NCBI RefSeq assembly: GCF_000756385.1
Contig: NZ_JNFC01000067.1
Location: 86,588 to 150,587 of the forward strand
Reading direction: 5' to 3'
Length of the DNA: 64,000 nt
From: Sphingopyxis sp. LC363
GTDB lineage: Bacteria; Pseudomonadota; Alphaproteobacteria; Sphingomonadales; Sphingomonadaceae
Part shown: piece after piece, positions 42,117 to 51,115 of the stretch
How the letters are laid out: each line of letters begins with the position of its first letter
Position numbering within the stretch: the first letter of the stretch is position 1
Program-made: the position numbers and the translations under genes
The notes under the pieces: generated by a model
The model's database searches: none
What the model saw: the letters and a program-made list of their open reading frames with translations, nothing else
What the model was told of the DNA's origin: nothing

Positions 42117-42697
42117 CAGAGGTTTTCGGCCTTCATCGCGAAGATCGTCTTGTGCGGCACATAGGCCGCCATTTTGTCCAGCAGCTCGTCGAGCCCGGCG
42201 TCGACGATCATGATCCCGGCGTGCGCGGGGCGGATGAAGCCGACCTCGATCATATGGCGGTTGAACGCGATCAGGTCGTTATAGAAGCCCGCGGCGTTGA
42301 GCAGCCCGACGGGCTTCGCATGATAGCCGAGCTGCGCCCAGCTGATCGCTTCCCACAGCTCATCCATCGTGCCGACGCCGCCGGGGATGGTAAGGAAGCC
42401 GTCGGAGAGGTCGGTGAACATCTTCTTGCGCTCGTGCATGCCGCTGACGACATGGAGTTCGGTGACGCCGCGATGCGCGACTTCGGCGCCGACGAGCGCG
42501 TCGGGAATGATTCCGATCACTTCGCCGCCGGCTTCCAATGCGCTGTCGGCGACCGCGCCCATCAGCCCGAGCCGGCCGCCGCCATAGACGACGCCGATCC
42601 CCCGCTCGGCCAGCGTGCGCCCGACGTGGCGCGCGGTTTCGATATAGATCGGATCTTCGGGGGTCGCGGACCCGCAATAGACGGCAAAGCGCTTCAT
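42116..42697 (-). CDS. LOG-family (PGGxGTxxE) nucleotide phosphoribohydrolase
   Basis: Protein of 193 residues in the LOG family, often mislabelled lysine decarboxylase. It has YGGGRLGLMG and the active-site motif PGGVGTMDELWE. Family members release cytokinin bases or other nucleobases from nucleoside monophosphates. It lies between crtI and crtB with overlaps of four and one bases, so it is a translationally coupled member of the carotenoid operon. Its link to carotenoids is unknown to me. Confidence 0.88.
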   Translation of the reverse strand: MKRFAVYCGSATPEDPIYIETARHVGRTLAERGIGVVYGGGRLGLMGAVADSALEAGGEVIGIIPDALVGAEVAHRGVTELHVVSGMHERKKMFTDLSDGFLTIPGGVGTMDELWEAISWAQLGYHAKPVGLLNAAGFYNDLIAFNRHMIEVGFIRPAHAGIMIVDAGLDELLDKMAAYVPHKTIFAMKAENL

Positions 42698-44172
42698 ATA
42701 TCTTCCAACATCAAATGGGCGGTCGCCTTGGCGCTGCCGACCACCCCCGGAATACCCGCGCCCGGATGCGTCCCCGCGCCGACGAAGTAAAGATTCGAAA
42801 TCACGTCGTCGCGATTATGCGCGCGGAACCAGGCGCTTTGCCACAGCACCGGTTCCAGACTGAATGCGCTGCCGAGGTGCGCCGACAGGTCGCGGCCGAA
42901 ATCGGCGGGCGTATAGTGGAAGCGCGTGACGAGGTTGGCGCAGAGGCCCGGTGCGACGCGGCGCTCGACCTCGTCGAGGATCGCGTCGGCGTATCGCGCG
43001 CCGAAGTCGCCGTCCCAGTCGGCCCGCGCCTTGCCGAGATGCGCGACGGGGGCGAGCGCATAGAAGGTCGAGTGCCCCGGAGGCGCCATGCCCGGGTCGG
43101 TGACGCTCGGATGGTGGAGATAGAGCGAGAAATCGTCAGGCACTTTGCCGCCGTAAATGTCGTCGAGCAGCCCCTTGTAGCGCGGCCCGAACAAGATGCT
43201 GTGGTGCGCGACGCCGGGATAGCTGCCCTTCACCCCGAAATGGACGACGAAGAGCGAGGGCGACCAGCGTTTGCGCGCCAGGCTCTTTGCGGCCCTCTTC
43301 CCGCGCCGATGACCGCCGAGCAAGTCGCGGTAGCTGTGCATCAAGTCGGCGTTGGTCGCGACCATATCGGCCTCGCATTGCCAGCCGCTTTGCGTCGTCA
43401 CGCCGGTCGCGCGGTCGCTGGCCGTGTCGATTTTCGCCACCGGATCGTCGAGGCGCAGCACCCCTCCCAGCCGCTCGAACAGGCGCACCATGCCGCGCAC
43501 CAGCGCATTGGTGCCGCCGCGCGCGAACCAGACGCCGCCCTCCTTTTCGATCGTGTGGATCAGCGCGTAGATGGCGCTCGTCGTCATCGGATTGCCGCCG
43601 ACGAGCAACGTATGGAAGGAGAGCGCCTGCCGCAGCCGCTCGTCGCGCACATAGGAGGAGACGATCGCATAGACGCTGCGCCACGCCCGATATTTCATCA
43701 GCGCCGGCGCCGCCCGGACCATCGAAGCGAAGTCGAGAAAGGCGACCGCGCCGAGCTTCACATAGCCCTGTTCATACACCCCCTTCGAATATTCGAGAAA
43801 GCGGTCGTAGCCGGCGACATCGGCGGGATGGAGCTTCGCGATCTCCTCGCGCAGCGCCGCTTCGTCGTTCGAATAGTCGAAATTCGTGCCGTCGGGCCAG
43901 TTGAGGCGGTAGAAGGGCGTGACGGGGACGAGCTCGACGTCCTGCCCCATATTTTGCCCGCTGAGTGCCCAGAGTTCTTCGAGGCACGGCGGGTCGGTGA
44001 TGACGGTCGGCCCCGCATCGAAGGTGAAACCGTCTCGCTGCCAGTGATAGGCGCGCCCGCCGGCTTTGTCGCGCGCCTCGACGATCGTCGTCGCGACGCC
44101 CGCCGATTGCAGCCGGATCGCGAGCGCGAGCCCGCCGAACCCCGCGCCGATAACGATCGCGCGGCGGGTCAT
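42694..44172 (-). CDS. crtI: Phytoene desaturase
   Basis: FAD-dependent desaturase of 492 residues, the usual CrtI size. It begins with the dinucleotide motif VIGAGFGGLALAIRL, has GGRAYHWQRDGFTFDAGP, and ends with the CrtI signature NLYFVGAGTHPGAGIPGV. It converts phytoene to lycopene. The ATG at 44172 overlaps the crtY stop by four bases. Confidence 0.95.
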   Translation of the reverse strand: MTRRAIVIGAGFGGLALAIRLQSAGVATTIVEARDKAGGRAYHWQRDGFTFDAGPTVITDPPCLEELWALSGQNMGQDVELVPVTPFYRLNWPDGTNFDYSNDEAALREEIAKLHPADVAGYDRFLEYSKGVYEQGYVKLGAVAFLDFASMVRAAPALMKYRAWRSVYAIVSSYVRDERLRQALSFHTLLVGGNPMTTSAIYALIHTIEKEGGVWFARGGTNALVRGMVRLFERLGGVLRLDDPVAKIDTASDRATGVTTQSGWQCEADMVATNADLMHSYRDLLGGHRRGKRAAKSLARKRWSPSLFVVHFGVKGSYPGVAHHSILFGPRYKGLLDDIYGGKVPDDFSLYLHHPSVTDPGMAPPGHSTFYALAPVAHLGKARADWDGDFGARYADAILDEVERRVAPGLCANLVTRFHYTPADFGRDLSAHLGSAFSLEPVLWQSAWFRAHNRDDVISNLYFVGAGTHPGAGIPGVVGSAKATAHLMLEDI

Positions 44173-45326
44173 CGCCAGTCGAACTTCGCCAGCGCGGCAA
44201 CCGCGCGACCGACGGGAACCGGCGGCTTGCCGGCGAGCAGTCGCAGCTTGTCGCCCGTCGTCGAGCGACCCGCATAGAAGCGCGCGATCAGCCGCGGCGA
44301 CAGGCGATAGAAACGCTCGAAGACGCGGAAACGCGTCTCGGGCTCGGCCGCGCGGAACAGCATCGCGCCGAGCATCCGGTAGAAACGCTGGCGCCGCCAC
44401 GCCGCCGCCGCGCGGCCCCGAAGCGCGCTGGCAAGGCCGGGCCGGTCGACGAGCGCGGGCAGCACCGATGCGGTGCGCACCGCGTCAGGCAGCGAATAGC
44501 CGGTCGTCGCGTGGAACAGGCCGGCGCGCACGCCGATCCGCGCGGTGCGGTCGGACGCCGGCCACAGCCGCTCGAAATCGCCCGCGACGACCACGGGCAG
44601 CACGCCGTTTTCCTCGCGCGTGGTCGCCTTGACCTTCCAGCCTTGCGCCGCGGCATAGGCGGCGATGCGTTCGCGCACCGCCCCCACATCGAGGTCGGCG
44701 TCGTCGCCGTAATAAGTGTCCTCGACGAACACAGTCTCGGCATCGAAGGGCAGCAGATAGACGAAACGATAGCCGTCCAGCTGCTCGACGGCCGCGTCCA
44801 TCACGACCGGATGGTCGACGCCATGCCCGCCCTTCACCGTCAGCGCCTGTCCGACGAATTTCTGCCAGCCGCAGTCGAGCCCCGGAAATTTGCCCGCGCC
44901 GCGTGCATCGATGACATGCTTCGCCGACAATCGCCCGCCGCGCGCCAGCAGCAGATGGTCGGGCGCGACATGCTTCGCCTTGTCGGCGATGATGTGCCCC
45001 TCGGGCAGCGCCGCCGCGACCGCTTCGGCGAGCGCTTCGCCGGTGATGCTCTTGTACCCCATGCGCAGCCTGCGCTCGTGCCCGGGAAAGCGGACGCCGT
45101 AGCGCGGCCAGTGATGGCGCACGAGCGGCGCGACGAGCCAGCGATCCTTCTTTGCGATGTCGCTGTCGAAAAAGGACCAGATGTGATTGCCGCCGACCGG
45201 TCCCGGTTCGACCAGCCGCACGTCGAGGTCGGGCCGCTTCGCCGCGAGCGCGAGCGCCGCAAGGCCGCCGGCGAGCCCGCCGCCGACGATCGCGATGTCG
45301 CATCTATCGATGTTCTGCCCCGCCAT
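44169..45326 (-). CDS. crtY: Lycopene beta-cyclase
   Basis: Cyclase of 385 residues with the FAD motif IAIVGGGLAGGLAALAL and the CrtY segments IWSFFD, GYRFVYLLPF and FVEDTYY. It makes the beta-ionone rings of beta-carotene. It is the first gene of the leftward crtY-crtI-LOG-crtB-pnuC-kinase unit and is divergent from the hydroxylase-like gene across 74 bases. Confidence 0.94.
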   Translation of the reverse strand: MAGQNIDRCDIAIVGGGLAGGLAALALAAKRPDLDVRLVEPGPVGGNHIWSFFDSDIAKKDRWLVAPLVRHHWPRYGVRFPGHERRLRMGYKSITGEALAEAVAAALPEGHIIADKAKHVAPDHLLLARGGRLSAKHVIDARGAGKFPGLDCGWQKFVGQALTVKGGHGVDHPVVMDAAVEQLDGYRFVYLLPFDAETVFVEDTYYGDDADLDVGAVRERIAAYAAAQGWKVKATTREENGVLPVVVAGDFERLWPASDRTARIGVRAGLFHATTGYSLPDAVRTASVLPALVDRPGLASALRGRAAAAWRRQRFYRMLGAMLFRAAEPETRFRVFERFYRLSPRLIARFYAGRSTTGDKLRLLAGKPPVPVGRAVAALAKFDWR

Positions 45327-45400
45327 CCCTCCGCCTTAGCCACCCGAACGCGCGGGCGCAAAGCCATTGCAACGCGGCGGCGAGCGGCTAGCCTTGCGCC

Positions 45401-46159
45401 ATGACCGGCTGGGCGATCCTTTTTTCCGTGCTCGCGATGACCGCGATCGTCGGCGTGCGCTATCTGATCACCAGCGGCGCCTTCGCCTTCGCGACGAAGT
45501 GGAGGCACCCCGGCCTGTATCGCGGGCTCGAACCGCAGATGAAGCGCGAGATTGGCTGGAGCCTCGCGAGCGCCGCCATTTACGGGGTTCCGGCGGGCAT
45601 CGTCGCCTGGGGCTGGCAGGAACATGGCTGGACGCGCATCTATACCGACGTCCACGCTTTTCCGCTCTGGTATCTGCCCGTCAGCCTGCTTGCCTATCTG
45701 CTGCTCCACGATAGCTGGTTTTACTGGACGCACCGCTGGATGCACCGCCCGGCGCTGTTCCGCGCCGCGCATGCGGTCCATCATGCGAGCCGCCCGCCCA
45801 CCGCCTGGGCGGCGATGAGCTTCCATCCGCTTGAGGCGATCACCGGTGCCATCGTCATTCCGGGGCTCGTCTTTCTGGTCCCCATCCACGTCGCGATGCT
45901 CGGCCTCGTGCTTGCGATCATGACGGTGATGGGGGTCGGCAACCATATGGGGTGGGAGATGTTTCCGCGCGCGCTTGTTCATGGACCCGCAGGGAAATGG
46001 CTGATAACCGCAACGCACCATCAGGCGCATCATGCGGCTTACCGGGGGAATTATGGCCTTTATTTCCGCTTTTGGGACAAGGCGTGCGGCACGGATATCG
46101 GGCTTGGCTCTTTTGCCCGCGCTGCTGACCGCCGTGAGCCCGCCGCCGCCGACGGTTGA
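45401..46159 (+). CDS. Sterol desaturase/fatty acid hydroxylase-family membrane protein, probable carotenoid-modifying enzyme
   Basis: Di-iron membrane enzyme of 252 residues with histidine clusters HDSWFYWTHRWMH, HAVHH and THHQAHH and several membrane helices. It belongs to the family that includes sterol C5 desaturases and beta-carotene hydroxylases, but is longer than typical CrtZ (about 160-180). Divergent from crtY, it probably oxygenates the beta-carotene ring (inference). Its last 107 bases overlap the next gene in another frame. Confidence 0.8.
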   Translation: MTGWAILFSVLAMTAIVGVRYLITSGAFAFATKWRHPGLYRGLEPQMKREIGWSLASAAIYGVPAGIVAWGWQEHGWTRIYTDVHAFPLWYLPVSLLAYLLLHDSWFYWTHRWMHRPALFRAAHAVHHASRPPTAWAAMSFHPLEAITGAIVIPGLVFLVPIHVAMLGLVLAIMTVMGVGNHMGWEMFPRALVHGPAGKWLITATHHQAHHAAYRGNYGLYFRFWDKACGTDIGLGSFARAADRREPAAADG

Positions 46160-46514
46160 GGTCAGCGTCACGGGTCTGCGCAGCGCGAAGGGGCAGGTCC
46201 TCGTCTGCCTGACCACGAATCGCAGGGCCTTTCCCGATTGCAGCAAGGATGCGGGCTCGGTGCGCATGGCGGTGAAGGCGGCCGACGCGGAAAATTTCGC
46301 CATCCATGCACCCGCCGCCGGAACCTATGCGATCGCGGTCGTGCATGACGAGAACAGCAACAACAAGCTCGACACTGCCATCTTCCTGCCGAAGGAAGGC
46401 TTCGGCTTTTCGCGCAACCCGACGATCACCGTCGGGCCGCCCAGCTTCAAATCGGCCAGCTTCGCGGTCGCGGGCGACATGCGCCAGTCGATCAGGATGA
46501 AATATATGCTGTGA
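46053..46514 (+). CDS. DUF2141 exported protein
   Basis: Protein of 153 residues with a signal-like N-terminus (RRAARISGLALLPALLTAVS) and a beta-rich body. The segments GQVLVCLTT, YAIAVVHDENSNNKLD and GFGFSRNP match DUF2141. Function unknown; a periplasmic beta-sandwich is likely. The ATG at 46053 has GGGGGAA upstream and lies 107 bases inside the hydroxylase gene, an unusually long overlap. Both reading frames look genuine to me. Confidence 0.8.
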   Translation: MAFISAFGTRRAARISGLALLPALLTAVSPPPPTVEVSVTGLRSAKGQVLVCLTTNRRAFPDCSKDAGSVRMAVKAADAENFAIHAPAAGTYAIAVVHDENSNNKLDTAIFLPKEGFGFSRNPTITVGPPSFKSASFAVAGDMRQSIRMKYML

Positions 46515-46561
46515 GGGCGTACGCGGTGGTTTTGGTGTGGTGAGCGGACGTTCCCCACTTC

Positions 46562-46660
46562 CGTCATCCCGGACTTGATCGGGGATCCATCCTCTGGCGC
46601 TGGCTAGAATGGACCCCGGATCAAGTCGTACGAGTCACGTGCCTCGTACGAGGATGACGA
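46562..46660. repeat. REP-like palindromic intergenic element
   Basis: Outer arms CGTCATCC and GGATGACG enclose GGACTTGATCGGGGATCCAT and its imperfect inverse ATGGACCCCGGATCAAGTC. A perfect GTACGAG/CTCGTAC hairpin lies at 46628-46649. It resembles the short palindromic repeats scattered between sphingomonad genes. No coding potential. Confidence 0.7.
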
Positions 46661-46671
46661 GGAAAGAAACA

Positions 46672-46894
46672 TCCTCCCCATGCCGCAGGCACGGGGAGGG
46701 GGAGCGAGCGGGGTAAAAGCAACGCGCGGGGCGCGTTGCTTCCCGCGAGGCGCCGTAGGCGATGGTGGAGGGGCGGCAACTTCGCGCCAATAGCCCCTCC
46801 GTCAGCGCTGCGCCGAAGGCGCAGTTTATCCTGAGCGCCTGCAAGGCAGTCGAAGGGCGCTGCCACCTCCCCATGGCTTCGCCACAGGGAGGAT
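46672..46894. repeat. Intergenic inverted repeat family, copy 1
   Basis: Most of the 425-base gap 46515-46939. The core at 46793-46874 (82 bases) is the exact reverse complement of 49293-49374. The flanks carry ATCCTCCCC, GGTGGAGGGGCGGCAAC and CACAGGGAGGAT, also present near the second copy. I see no gene or promoter in it. Confidence 0.8.
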
Positions 46895-46939
46895 CAATGG
46901 GCAACTATCGGTCGCTTTCAGACCTTTCTCACCCGCGTT

Positions 46940-48472
46940 TCACCCGGCGTAGGCATCGCGCAGTTCGCGTTTCAGCACCTTGCCGATCGGGCTGCGGGGT
47001 AGTTCCTCGACTTGGGTAATTGCGCTCAGCCGCTGCGTTTTGCCGACCTTGGCGTTGCAATCGGCGCGCACGCTTTCGGCATCGGCGCCGGGTTTCAGCA
47101 CCACGAACGCCACCGGCGTTTCGCCCCACTCCTCGCTTGGCATCCCGACGACCGCCGCCTCGACCACGCGATCGTCGGCGATCAATATCGCCTCGAGATC
47201 GCTCGGGAAGATGTTGAAGCCGCCCGAAATGATCATGTCCTTCGCGCGGTCCATCAGCGTCAGAAAGCCGTCTTCGTCGATCCGTCCGATGTCGCCGTGG
47301 CGATAGAAGAGATTTCCTTCGCCATCGTACCAGTGCATCGCCTTGGTCGCGTCGGGGCGGTTGTTGTATCCGGTCATCATCGCGGGGCTGCGGCCGACGA
47401 CTTCGCCGACCGATCCTTGCGGCAATTCGTTGCCGTCCTCGTCGATCACCTTGGCGATATGCCCGGGCGCGGGCTTGCCGACGGTGTGCAGCTTGTCGGG
47501 GAATTGATGCGCCTCGAGGATGAAGGCCGCGCCGCCCTCGGTCATGCCGTAAATCTCGACGAGCCCGCCGGGCCAGCGTTTCAGCACATCTGCCTTGAGC
47601 GCCGCGGGAAAGGGCGCCGAGGTGCAATATTTCATCACGAAGCTGGAGAGGTCGAAGCGGTCGAAATCGTCGAGTGCCATGATGCGGCGATATTGCACCG
47701 GCACGAGCATGGTGTTCGTCGCGCGTTCGCGCTCCGCCAGTTCGAGGAAGCCGCGCGCGTCGAATTTCTTCATCAGGACGACCTGCCCGCCCGACCCGAC
47801 GGTGGGCATGAAGCTCGCCATGGTCGTGTTCGAATAGAGCGGCGTCGACAGGATCGTCACCGCATTGGGCCCATAGGCGGGGGCGCCGCGGATGATATGC
47901 TGCCAGCGCATCGCGTGGCTGTGGACGATGCCCTTCGGCGTTCCGGTGGTCCCCGACGAATAGATGATGTTGAACCCGTCGCCCGGCTGGATGTCGACCG
48001 GCATCGGCTTCACGCCCGCGGGCGAGAGCCAGGTATCGATCGGCGTGCCCGCGTCGCTGCCGTCCATCGCGATCAGGTCGCTCGCGGTGATGACATGGCC
48101 TTCGAGGCTCGCCTTTGCCGCGCTGTCGAGGAACAGGTGGCGCGCGCCGGTGTCGGCGATCATCGCCGCCATCTGCTCGCCGGTCGCGCTGTTGGTGACG
48201 AGCCCCGCGACGCCGCCTGCGCGCAAGGTGCCGAGGATCACCGCCATCTGCTCGACGCTGTTGAGCCCGGCAATGGCGGTGCGGTCGCCTTTCGCGAATC
48301 CATCCTGTTGCAGTCGCGCGGCGATTCGGTCGGTCAATTGATCCAGTTCGGACCAGCTCAGCCGCCGCAACGGGTCGGCAGCCGCTACGGCATCGGGACG
48401 CTCCGCGGCATGGGCACGGACAAGGTCGGGCAGGGTGGCGAAGTCGCCGTCAAGCATTTCGATACAGGCCAT
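46940..48472 (-). CDS. Acyl-CoA synthetase (AMP-forming), first copy
   Basis: Adenylate-forming enzyme of 510 residues. It has the P-loop YSSGTTGTPKG, the motifs YGMTEGG and HGDIGRIDEDGF, and the C-terminal lysine region SPIGKVLKREL. It activates a carboxylic acid with CoA; substrate unknown. It is divergent from the OmpR-like regulator at 48.6 kb and flanked by the repeats described here. It is similar in length and layout to the second synthetase at 49.6 kb. Confidence 0.88.
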   Translation of the reverse strand: MACIEMLDGDFATLPDLVRAHAAERPDAVAAADPLRRLSWSELDQLTDRIAARLQQDGFAKGDRTAIAGLNSVEQMAVILGTLRAGGVAGLVTNSATGEQMAAMIADTGARHLFLDSAAKASLEGHVITASDLIAMDGSDAGTPIDTWLSPAGVKPMPVDIQPGDGFNIIYSSGTTGTPKGIVHSHAMRWQHIIRGAPAYGPNAVTILSTPLYSNTTMASFMPTVGSGGQVVLMKKFDARGFLELAERERATNTMLVPVQYRRIMALDDFDRFDLSSFVMKYCTSAPFPAALKADVLKRWPGGLVEIYGMTEGGAAFILEAHQFPDKLHTVGKPAPGHIAKVIDEDGNELPQGSVGEVVGRSPAMMTGYNNRPDATKAMHWYDGEGNLFYRHGDIGRIDEDGFLTLMDRAKDMIISGGFNIFPSDLEAILIADDRVVEAAVVGMPSEEWGETPVAFVVLKPGADAESVRADCNAKVGKTQRLSAITQVEELPRSPIGKVLKRELRDAYAG

Positions 48473-48559
48473 GCCTATGGGTTAGCACAGCCGAAAGGCG
48501 GTGCAATGCCGGCGGGGCGGCGGGGCGACAAGATGTTGCGTCGACGACGGGGGAGACGG

Positions 48560-49273
48560 ATGGCACCATCGGGGATTGCGGAGGCCGGCGACAGGAAATT
48601 GCTCGTCGCCGTCTATCATCCGCAGCCGGATCGGGCCCATGCGCTGATGACGGCGATCGGTGCCGCCGGCCTTGCGGTGCAACTGCTCCCGCAGCATGTC
48701 GACGGGCTGCGCGCCTGGGTCGACAGCTGTTTCGACCTGCTTCTCGTCAATCCGTTTCTGGGTTGGCAGGAACCGTCCGAATTTGTCCGGCTGGCGCGAT
48801 CGATCGCCGGACGGCGGCCGCTGCTCGTCGTATCGGATCGCGACGCGCTGGGTGACCGGATGACGGCGCTGTCCGCGGGCGCCGACGATGCGGCCGGATG
48901 GACGAACAATCTCCCCGAGCTGCTCGCGCGCATCGCCGGCCTGCTCTGGCGCAGCCGCATCGCGGCGGGGCAACTCGGCGAGGGCGAGCTTCGCATCGAC
49001 CTGATCGACCGCCGCGTCGAGCGCGCGGGGCGGCTCATCCGCCTGCCGCTGCGCGAGTTCGACCTGCTCGCCAATCTTGCGCGCGTTCCCGACCGCCCGG
49101 TGTCGCGCGATGCGTTGCTCCGTGCCGTGTGGCGGATCGATTTCGATCCTGGCACCAACCGGGTCGAGGTGCATATGTCGCGGCTGCGCGCCAAGGTCGA
49201 CCGCGGGTTCGACTGGCCGATGCTGCACACGGTGAAAGGGCGTGGCTATACGCTGCGCTCGCGGCCCGATTAA
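48560..49273 (+). CDS. OmpR-type winged-helix regulator with degenerate receiver domain
   Basis: Protein of 237 residues. The C-terminal half is a clear OmpR/PhoB effector domain (LREFDLLANLARVP, SRDALLRAVW, NRVEVHMSRLRAKVD, TVKGRGYTL). The N-terminal half looks like a receiver, but where the phosphorylated aspartate is expected the sequence reads DLLLVNP, with N64 in its place. It may act without phosphorylation. The ATG at 48560 follows GGGAGACGG. No sensor kinase is nearby. Divergent from the acyl-CoA synthetase. Confidence 0.8.
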   Translation: MAPSGIAEAGDRKLLVAVYHPQPDRAHALMTAIGAAGLAVQLLPQHVDGLRAWVDSCFDLLLVNPFLGWQEPSEFVRLARSIAGRRPLLVVSDRDALGDRMTALSAGADDAAGWTNNLPELLARIAGLLWRSRIAAGQLGEGELRIDLIDRRVERAGRLIRLPLREFDLLANLARVPDRPVSRDALLRAVWRIDFDPGTNRVEVHMSRLRAKVDRGFDWPMLHTVKGRGYTLRSRPD

Positions 49274-49447
49274 TCCTCCCTTTCGCGCAGCGATGGGGAG
49301 GTGGCAGCGCCCTTCGACTGCCTTGCAGGCGCTCAGGATAAACTGCGCCTTCGGCGCAGCGCTGACGGAGGGGCGGCAACGTCGCGTCCGGCCCTCCGTC
49401 AGCCTCTTCGAGGCTGCCACCTCCCCACGCCTCCGGCACAGGGAGGA
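49274..49447. repeat. Intergenic inverted repeat family, copies 2 and 3
   Basis: Within the 307-base gap 49274-49580. Copy 2 (49293-49374) is the exact inverse of the core at 46793-46874. Copy 3 (about 49392-49447) is a shortened version in the opposite orientation, so the two can fold on each other. The rest of the gap (49448-49580) shows no gene. Confidence 0.8.
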
Positions 49448-49580
49448 TCGACGATTTGACCGACGTGCCGTTCGGATTTGCCCTTCTTGACGTCACGAGC
49501 CCCAGCTTGCTTGACCAAAAGTTTCAGGTTGCTACTCATCTTCGACATAAAGAAACCAGTGATTCCGGAGATGATGCCCG

Positions 49581-51113
49581 ATGCACCCCTCAGTCCACGC
49601 CCGCGCCAACCCCGACAAGCCCGCGATCATCGTCGCGGAGACGGGCGAGGCGGTCAGCTATGGCGAACTCGACGCGGCGTCGAACCGCGCCGCGCAGCTC
49701 TTTCGCTCACACGGGCTGGGGCATGAGGATGTCGTCGCCTTCATGCTTGACAACACACCGCATTATTATGGCCTCACCTGGGGGGCGCAGCGCGCGGGGC
49801 TGCGCTATGTGTGCATCTCGTCGCGGCTGACGCAGGACGAAACCGACTATATCCTCGAAAATTCGGGCGCGAAGATACTCGTCGTGTCGGCTAGCCTCGC
49901 CGCCGCGGCACAGCAGCTCACCACCGGAATCAAGCGTTTCGCGATGGGCGGCGACATTCCCGGTTACGAAAGCTGGGAGGATGCCGTCGCGGCGATGCCC
50001 GCGACTCCCGTTGCCGACGAGCGCGCCGGGGTCGATATGCTCTATTCGTCGGGCACCACCGGGCGGCCCAAGGGCGTGCGCGTGCCGCTGCCCGAGGATC
50101 CGGCGATCGACGCGGTCAACAGCCTCGTCATGCTCGCGTCGGCGGTGTTCCAGATCAATTCGGACAGCATCTATCTCTCGCCCGCGCCGCTCTATCACGC
50201 CGCACCCTTGCGCTGGTCGATGACGATCCACCGCCTCGGCGGCACCGTCGTCCTGATGAAGAAATTCGATCCCGAGGCGGCGCTGTCGCACATCGAAAAA
50301 TATCGCGTGAATTCGAGCCAGTGGGTGCCGACGCATTTCGTGCGGATGCTCAAACTGCCGGGCGACGTTCGCACCCGCTACGACATATCCTCATTGAAGG
50401 TCGCGATCCACGCCGCGGCGCCGTGTCCGGTGCCGGTCAAGCAGGCGATGATCGACTGGTGGGGGCCGGTGCTCTTCGAATATTATGCCGGGTCCGAAGG
50501 CAATGGCATGACCTTCATCTCCAGCCCCGACTGGCTGACGCACAAGGGCAGCGTCGGCCGCCCGATCCTCGGCACCGTGCACATCATGGGCGAGGACAAC
50601 GAGACCGAGCTCGGTCCCGACGAGGAAGGCGCGGTTTTCTTCGAAAGCGAAAATGTCTTCGAATATCATGGGGATAATGAGAAGACGGCTTCGAGCCGCA
50701 ACTCCCGGGGCTGGTCGACTTTGGGCGATGTGGGCAAAGTTGATGAAGATGGCTTCCTCTACCTCACCGACCGCAAGAGCTTCATGATCATCTCGGGCGG
50801 CGTGAACATCTATCCGCAGGAGATCGAGAACCACCTCGTCACCCACCCCAAGGTCGCCGACGTCGCGGTCGTCGGCGGGCCGCACGACGAAATGGGCGAG
50901 GAAGTGATCGCGGTGATCCAGCCCGCGAATATGGCCGACGCGACCGAGGAATTGCGCGACGAACTGATCGCCTATGCCCGCGAGAAATTGTCGGGGGTGA
51001 AGATCCCGCGCCGCATCGACTTCCTCGAAGCGCTGCCGCGCCACGATACGGGCAAGCTCTACAAGCGCCTGCTCCGCGACCAATATTGGGAAAAGGCGAA
51101 GGCCGAGGCCTGA
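49581..51113 (+). CDS. Acyl-CoA synthetase (AMP-forming), second copy
   Basis: Adenylate-forming ligase of 510 residues with YSSGTTGRPKG, YYAGSEGNG, LGDVGKVDEDGFLYLTDR and the terminal lysine motif HDTGKLYKRL. It likely activates a medium- or long-chain or alicyclic acid. It heads a three-gene unit with the HCCA-isomerase-like protein (two-base gap) and an enoyl-CoA hydratase, which suggests CoA-linked degradation of an acid (inference). Confidence 0.9.
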   Translation: MHPSVHARANPDKPAIIVAETGEAVSYGELDAASNRAAQLFRSHGLGHEDVVAFMLDNTPHYYGLTWGAQRAGLRYVCISSRLTQDETDYILENSGAKILVVSASLAAAAQQLTTGIKRFAMGGDIPGYESWEDAVAAMPATPVADERAGVDMLYSSGTTGRPKGVRVPLPEDPAIDAVNSLVMLASAVFQINSDSIYLSPAPLYHAAPLRWSMTIHRLGGTVVLMKKFDPEAALSHIEKYRVNSSQWVPTHFVRMLKLPGDVRTRYDISSLKVAIHAAAPCPVPVKQAMIDWWGPVLFEYYAGSEGNGMTFISSPDWLTHKGSVGRPILGTVHIMGEDNETELGPDEEGAVFFESENVFEYHGDNEKTASSRNSRGWSTLGDVGKVDEDGFLYLTDRKSFMIISGGVNIYPQEIENHLVTHPKVADVAVVGGPHDEMGEEVIAVIQPANMADATEELRDELIAYAREKLSGVKIPRRIDFLEALPRHDTGKLYKRLLRDQYWEKAKAEA

Positions 51114-51115
51114 GC

